Assembly (NCBI RefSeq): GCF_003014735.1
Contig: NZ_PYAX01000020.1
Coordinates: forward strand, 53,806-117,805
Direction of reading: 5' to 3'
Length of the DNA stretch: 64,000 nt
Origin: Saccharothrix carnea
Lineage (GTDB): Bacteria > Actinomycetota > Actinomycetes > Mycobacteriales > Pseudonocardiaceae
Both the position numbers and the translations under genes were made by a program. The first letter of the stretch is position 1. Every line of letters begins with the position of its first letter. Below are positions 61,356-64,000 of the stretch, in pieces. The notes under the pieces are model-generated. The model did no database searches. It saw only the letters and a list, made by a program, of their open reading frames with translations, and was not told where the DNA came from.

Positions 61356-63338
61356 ATGTCCGACACGCCGGAGTTCGCTGTCCCCGACCGGGTGGACAGT
61401 CCGGTTCGACCGTCCGCGCCGTCGTCCCGGTTGGGGCGGTGGTTGCTGGAGCACCGGGTGCAGCCGGTGGGGCCGGCCAGTGCCGAGCAGCACGCCAAGC
61501 CCCACACCTGGTGGAAGGTGATGTGCCTGACCGGGGTGGACTACTTCTCCACCCTGTCCTACCTGCCCGGTATCGCGGCGTTGGCGGCGGGCGCGATCTC
61601 GCCGCTGGCGACGTTGCTGATCGTGGCGTTGACGCTGTTCGGGATGTTGCCGATGTACCGGCGGGTGGCACGGGAGTCGCCGCACGGGCAGGGCTCGGTG
61701 GCGATGCTGGAGGACCTGCTGCCGTTCTGGCGGGGCAAGCTGTTCGTGCTGGTCCTGCTCGGGTTCGTCGCCACGTCGTGGATCATCACGATCACCCTGT
61801 CGGCGGCCGACGCGTCGGTGCACGCCCTGGAGAACCCGCGCGTACCGGAATTCCTGCACGGTCACGAGGTCGCGGTCACGGTCGTGCTGCTGGTGATCCT
61901 CGGTGGGGTGTTCCTGCTCGGGTTCAGCGAGGCCGTCGGCGTGGCCATCCCCCTGGTGGCGGTGTTCCTGCTGCTCAACGCCGTGATCGTGGTCGCGGGC
62001 GTGCTGGAGGTGATCTCCGAGCCGGTCGCGCTGGACCGGTGGCTGGATGCCCTGACCTCCGGCGGCGGGGGACTGCTCGGCGTCATCGGGCCGGCTGTCC
62101 TGGCGTTCCCGCTGCTGGTGCTGGGGCTGTCCGGGTTCGAGACCGGGGTGAGCATGATGCCGTTGGTCGCCTCGGACGGCCGCACCGAGGCCGAGCGGCT
62201 GGAAGACCGCATCCGCAACACCCGCAAGCTGCTCACCGCCGCCGCGGTGATCATGTCGGTGTACCTGATCGCGACGAGCTTCGTGACCACGGTGCTGGTG
62301 CCGGTGGAGGAGTTCCAGCCCGGCGGGGAGGCCAACGGCCGTGCCCTGGCCTACCTGGCGCACGAACTGCTGGGGGAGTGGGTCGGCACCGCCTACGACA
62401 TCAGCAGCATCCTGATCCTGTGGTTCGCCGGTGCCTCGGCGATGGCCGGGCTGATCAACATCGTGCCGCGCTACCTGCCCTCGTACGGCATGGCGCCGGA
62501 GTGGTCGCGCGCGGTGCGCCCGGTCGTGCTGGTCTACACCGCCATCTGCATCCTGATCACGGTGATCTTCCAGGCCGACGTCAACGCCCAGGCCGGCGCC
62601 TATGCCACCGGCATCCTGGCCATGATGGTCTCCGCCTCGGCCGCGGTGACCCTGTCCGCCGCCCGTGCCCGACGCAGGCGTGCGGCGATCGCCTTCACCG
62701 TGCTGACGCTGATCATGCTCTACGCCCTGGTGGAGAACGTGATCGAGAAGCCCGACGGCATCACCATCTCGTTCTTCTTCATCGTCGGCATCATCGCCGT
62801 CTCCCTCGTCTCGCGGATCAGCCGCACCACCGAACTGCGCGTCGACCACATCGAGTTCGACGAGGCTGCGCGCCGGTTCGTCACCGACTCCATCGCCCAT
62901 GACGGTGAGCTGACCCTCATCGCCAACCGGCGACAGGCCGGGGACGCCGCGGAGTACGCGGACAAGGAGGTCGAGCAGCGCGGCGCGAACCCGGTGCCCG
63001 GCCAGGCCGACGTGTTGTTCCTGGAGATCGACGTGGTCGACCCGTCGGACTTCAGCGACGTGCTCAAGGTCTGCGGTGTGGAGGTGGGCGGACACCGCAT
63101 CCTGCGGGCGCAGAGCCCCGCGGCCCCCAACGCCATCGCCGCCGTTCTGCTCGCCCTGCGCGACACCACCGGCCTGCGCCCGCACTGCCACTTCGCCTGG
63201 AGCGAGGGCAACCCCCTGGGCCACCTGTTCCGCTACCTGCTGCTGGGCCGCGGTGACACCGCGCCGGTGGTGCGGGAGATCATCCGCACCAACGAACCCG
63301 ATCCGGACCGCCGCCCCGGCATCCACGTCGGCGGTTGA
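61356..63338 (+). CDS. APC-superfamily amino acid or K+ transporter
   Basis: About 660 residues. Twelve or so membrane helices start with WWKVMCLTGVDYFSTLSYLP (APC helix 1 break: GVDYFSTLSYLPG) and continue through LSGFETGVSMMPLVASDGRT and SSILILWFAGASAMAGLINI. A cytoplasmic C-terminal domain of about 170 residues (FDEAARRFVTDSIAHDGELT to REIIRTNEPDPDRRPG) is not a standard APC feature and may be regulatory. ATG 61356 has aggag at 61344-61348, a normal 7-nt spacing. Substrate not predictable. Confidence 0.82.
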   Translation: MSDTPEFAVPDRVDSPVRPSAPSSRLGRWLLEHRVQPVGPASAEQHAKPHTWWKVMCLTGVDYFSTLSYLPGIAALAAGAISPLATLLIVALTLFGMLPMYRRVARESPHGQGSVAMLEDLLPFWRGKLFVLVLLGFVATSWIITITLSAADASVHALENPRVPEFLHGHEVAVTVVLLVILGGVFLLGFSEAVGVAIPLVAVFLLLNAVIVVAGVLEVISEPVALDRWLDALTSGGGGLLGVIGPAVLAFPLLVLGLSGFETGVSMMPLVASDGRTEAERLEDRIRNTRKLLTAAAVIMSVYLIATSFVTTVLVPVEEFQPGGEANGRALAYLAHELLGEWVGTAYDISSILILWFAGASAMAGLINIVPRYLPSYGMAPEWSRAVRPVVLVYTAICILITVIFQADVNAQAGAYATGILAMMVSASAAVTLSAARARRRRAAIAFTVLTLIMLYALVENVIEKPDGITISFFFIVGIIAVSLVSRISRTTELRVDHIEFDEAARRFVTDSIAHDGELTLIANRRQAGDAAEYADKEVEQRGANPVPGQADVLFLEIDVVDPSDFSDVLKVCGVEVGGHRILRAQSPAAPNAIAAVLLALRDTTGLRPHCHFAWSEGNPLGHLFRYLLLGRGDTAPVVREIIRTNEPDPDRRPGIHVGG

Positions 63339-63395
63339 CGACACCGCTGTCGGTTGGCCTGTGAACCGTCGCGAGGTGTGGCGGTCGTGGGCCTG

Positions 63396-63551
63396 TCAGG
63401 TGGTGCTGTCGAGGAGGCGGGTGTCCCGGCATCGGATGTCCGCCTCGTCCGTGTCGTCGTCCTGACCGGGGGGAGTCTGCACCGCTCGGATTGCGAGGGC
63501 GGTGGCCAGGAACGAGGTGATGATCAGGAGCGGGTAGCCGAGGTCGTCCAC
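63396..63551 (-). CDS. possible small membrane protein
   Basis: From GTG 63551 the frame gives about 51 residues: VDDLGYPLLIITSFLATALA, IRAVQTPPGQDDDTDEADIR, a single membrane helix with an acidic tail. The ribosome binding site is weak. The rest of 63552-63900 shows no clear gene. Confidence 0.35.
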   Translation of the reverse strand: MDDLGYPLLIITSFLATALAIRAVQTPPGQDDDTDEADIRCRDTRLLDSTT

Positions 63552-63906
63552 GTGTCCAGCATCGTGCTCGCACAACGTCTCGGATCGCACCTGTATGCGG
63601 TCTTTGCGGATCACCGCCGCATGTTGACGGCGGTCGTGCGGGAGGGTGGAGAGGCGTCGAGGATCGGGACGAGGCCCGCGTCGGGATCGCTGCGGGAGGC
63701 ATCGGCCTGTTCACCGATGGCTCCGGCGAGTGCCGTGGTGCTGCTGTGGCCGATCGTCACGGCGTGGCCAGCGAAGCACTTGTGGTTCCGGCTCAGGAGC
63801 ACGGGCGCGCAGTAGGTCACCGGAGTGCTCGTCGGGGTGGGCGACGTGCACCGCCTCCACCCGGTTGCCCGGCGACAGGCCGCCGTGATCGCCTCCTTGG
63901 CCGATT

Positions 63907-64000
63907 AAGGGCTGTCACGTAACTCGGTGACGGGTCGTCTGGACGGATCGGGGATCATGATCGGGTGCAGGTGATCTCGGCGTCCCGGTCGGAGTGGATC
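63907..64000 (+). mobile_element. possible left end of an insertion sequence, open at window edge
   Basis: The sequence gggctgtcacgtaactcggt resembles the termini of ISL3-type or similar elements. A GTG at about 63965 opens a frame (VQVISASRSEWI) that runs off the window, at the right distance for a transposase start. Identification is tentative because only the first dozen codons are visible. Confidence 0.3.

Noticed and set aside
61212..63344. 710-codon minus-strand open frame opposite the APC transporter
   Set aside because: His/Gln/Asp-rich low-complexity translation, typical of an antisense frame; the plus strand encodes a clear transporter.
63541..63820. Plus- and minus-strand frames between the APC transporter and the right edge
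   Set aside because: Neither has a convincing start, ribosome binding site or recognisable composition; only the short membrane frame at 63396-63551 was kept, at low confidence.

Overview
The window is high-GC actinobacterial DNA. An SsgB-like sporulation/division protein, a SigK/RskA-type pair, MEDS/HATPase anti-sigma proteins, TIGR02611 and DUF2637 proteins, a DrrAB-like ABC operon and many GTG starts with 4-bp GTGA/ATGA overlaps suggest a filamentous actinomycete, probably Pseudonocardiales (inference from gene content, not a taxonomic test).

Layout. (1) About 0.4-17.5 kb is an accessory island: an NB-ARC/TPR STAND protein, a membrane NACHT protein, an A/T-richer membrane repeat protein and a PIN-domain protein, separated by nested, fused and truncated insertion sequences (IS256, IS30, IS110/IS5-like and three groups of integrase-core transposases). 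It ends at the C-terminal relic of a tyrosine integrase that abuts tRNA-Val(GAC). (2) 17.5-20.6 kb is a core-genome bridge: tRNA-Val(GAC), tRNA-Cys, tRNA-Gly, ssgB, a frameshifted ECF sigma factor with its anti-sigma factor, a TIGR02611 protein and tRNA-Val(CAC). (3) 20.6-35.3 kb is a second island that begins with an intact integrase/excisionase pair next to tRNA-Val(CAC). It also holds a half tRNA-Pro (an att-site relic), an intact IS, a two-gene putative conflict system (large P-loop protein plus an AAA+/phosphoribosyltransferase fusion), a degraded DUF2637 gene and a three-gene ABC-3C system. (4) 35.6-43 kb holds broken regulators, a DUF998 protein, secreted Gly/Ser/Asn-repeat proteins and a lipoprotein/cupredoxin/membrane-protein set. 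(5) 43.2-48.5 kb is a probable metal- or stress-linked run: DUF4331, TPR, NicO exporter, small lipoprotein, ECF sigma. (6) 48.4-51.3 kb carries HATPase anti-sigma and STAS genes of a partner-switching network, several of them broken. (7) 52.5-63.4 kb is ordinary chromosome: beta-carbonic anhydrase, Sua5/YwlC, CorA with a 35-residue membrane protein, Fe/Mn SOD, a PadR-DUF1048-ABC-serine hydrolase operon and an APC transporter. Another mobile element probably begins at the right edge.

The most interesting candidate is the operon at 24301-29231. Its second protein fuses an NtrC-like AAA+ domain, in which the Walker B acidic residues are replaced, to a PRTase-CE-type phosphoribosyltransferase-like domain. 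Its first protein is a large P-loop protein with a SIR2-like but motif-less N-terminus. Together with the ABC-3C system, the NACHT protein with a second, degenerate NACHT-like domain, and the NB-ARC and PIN proteins, it suggests two tRNA-anchored defence islands flanking a 3-kb piece of core genome. Many genes are frameshifted. Some frameshifts are surely real decay, but sequencing or assembly error should be considered where the partner gene is intact.
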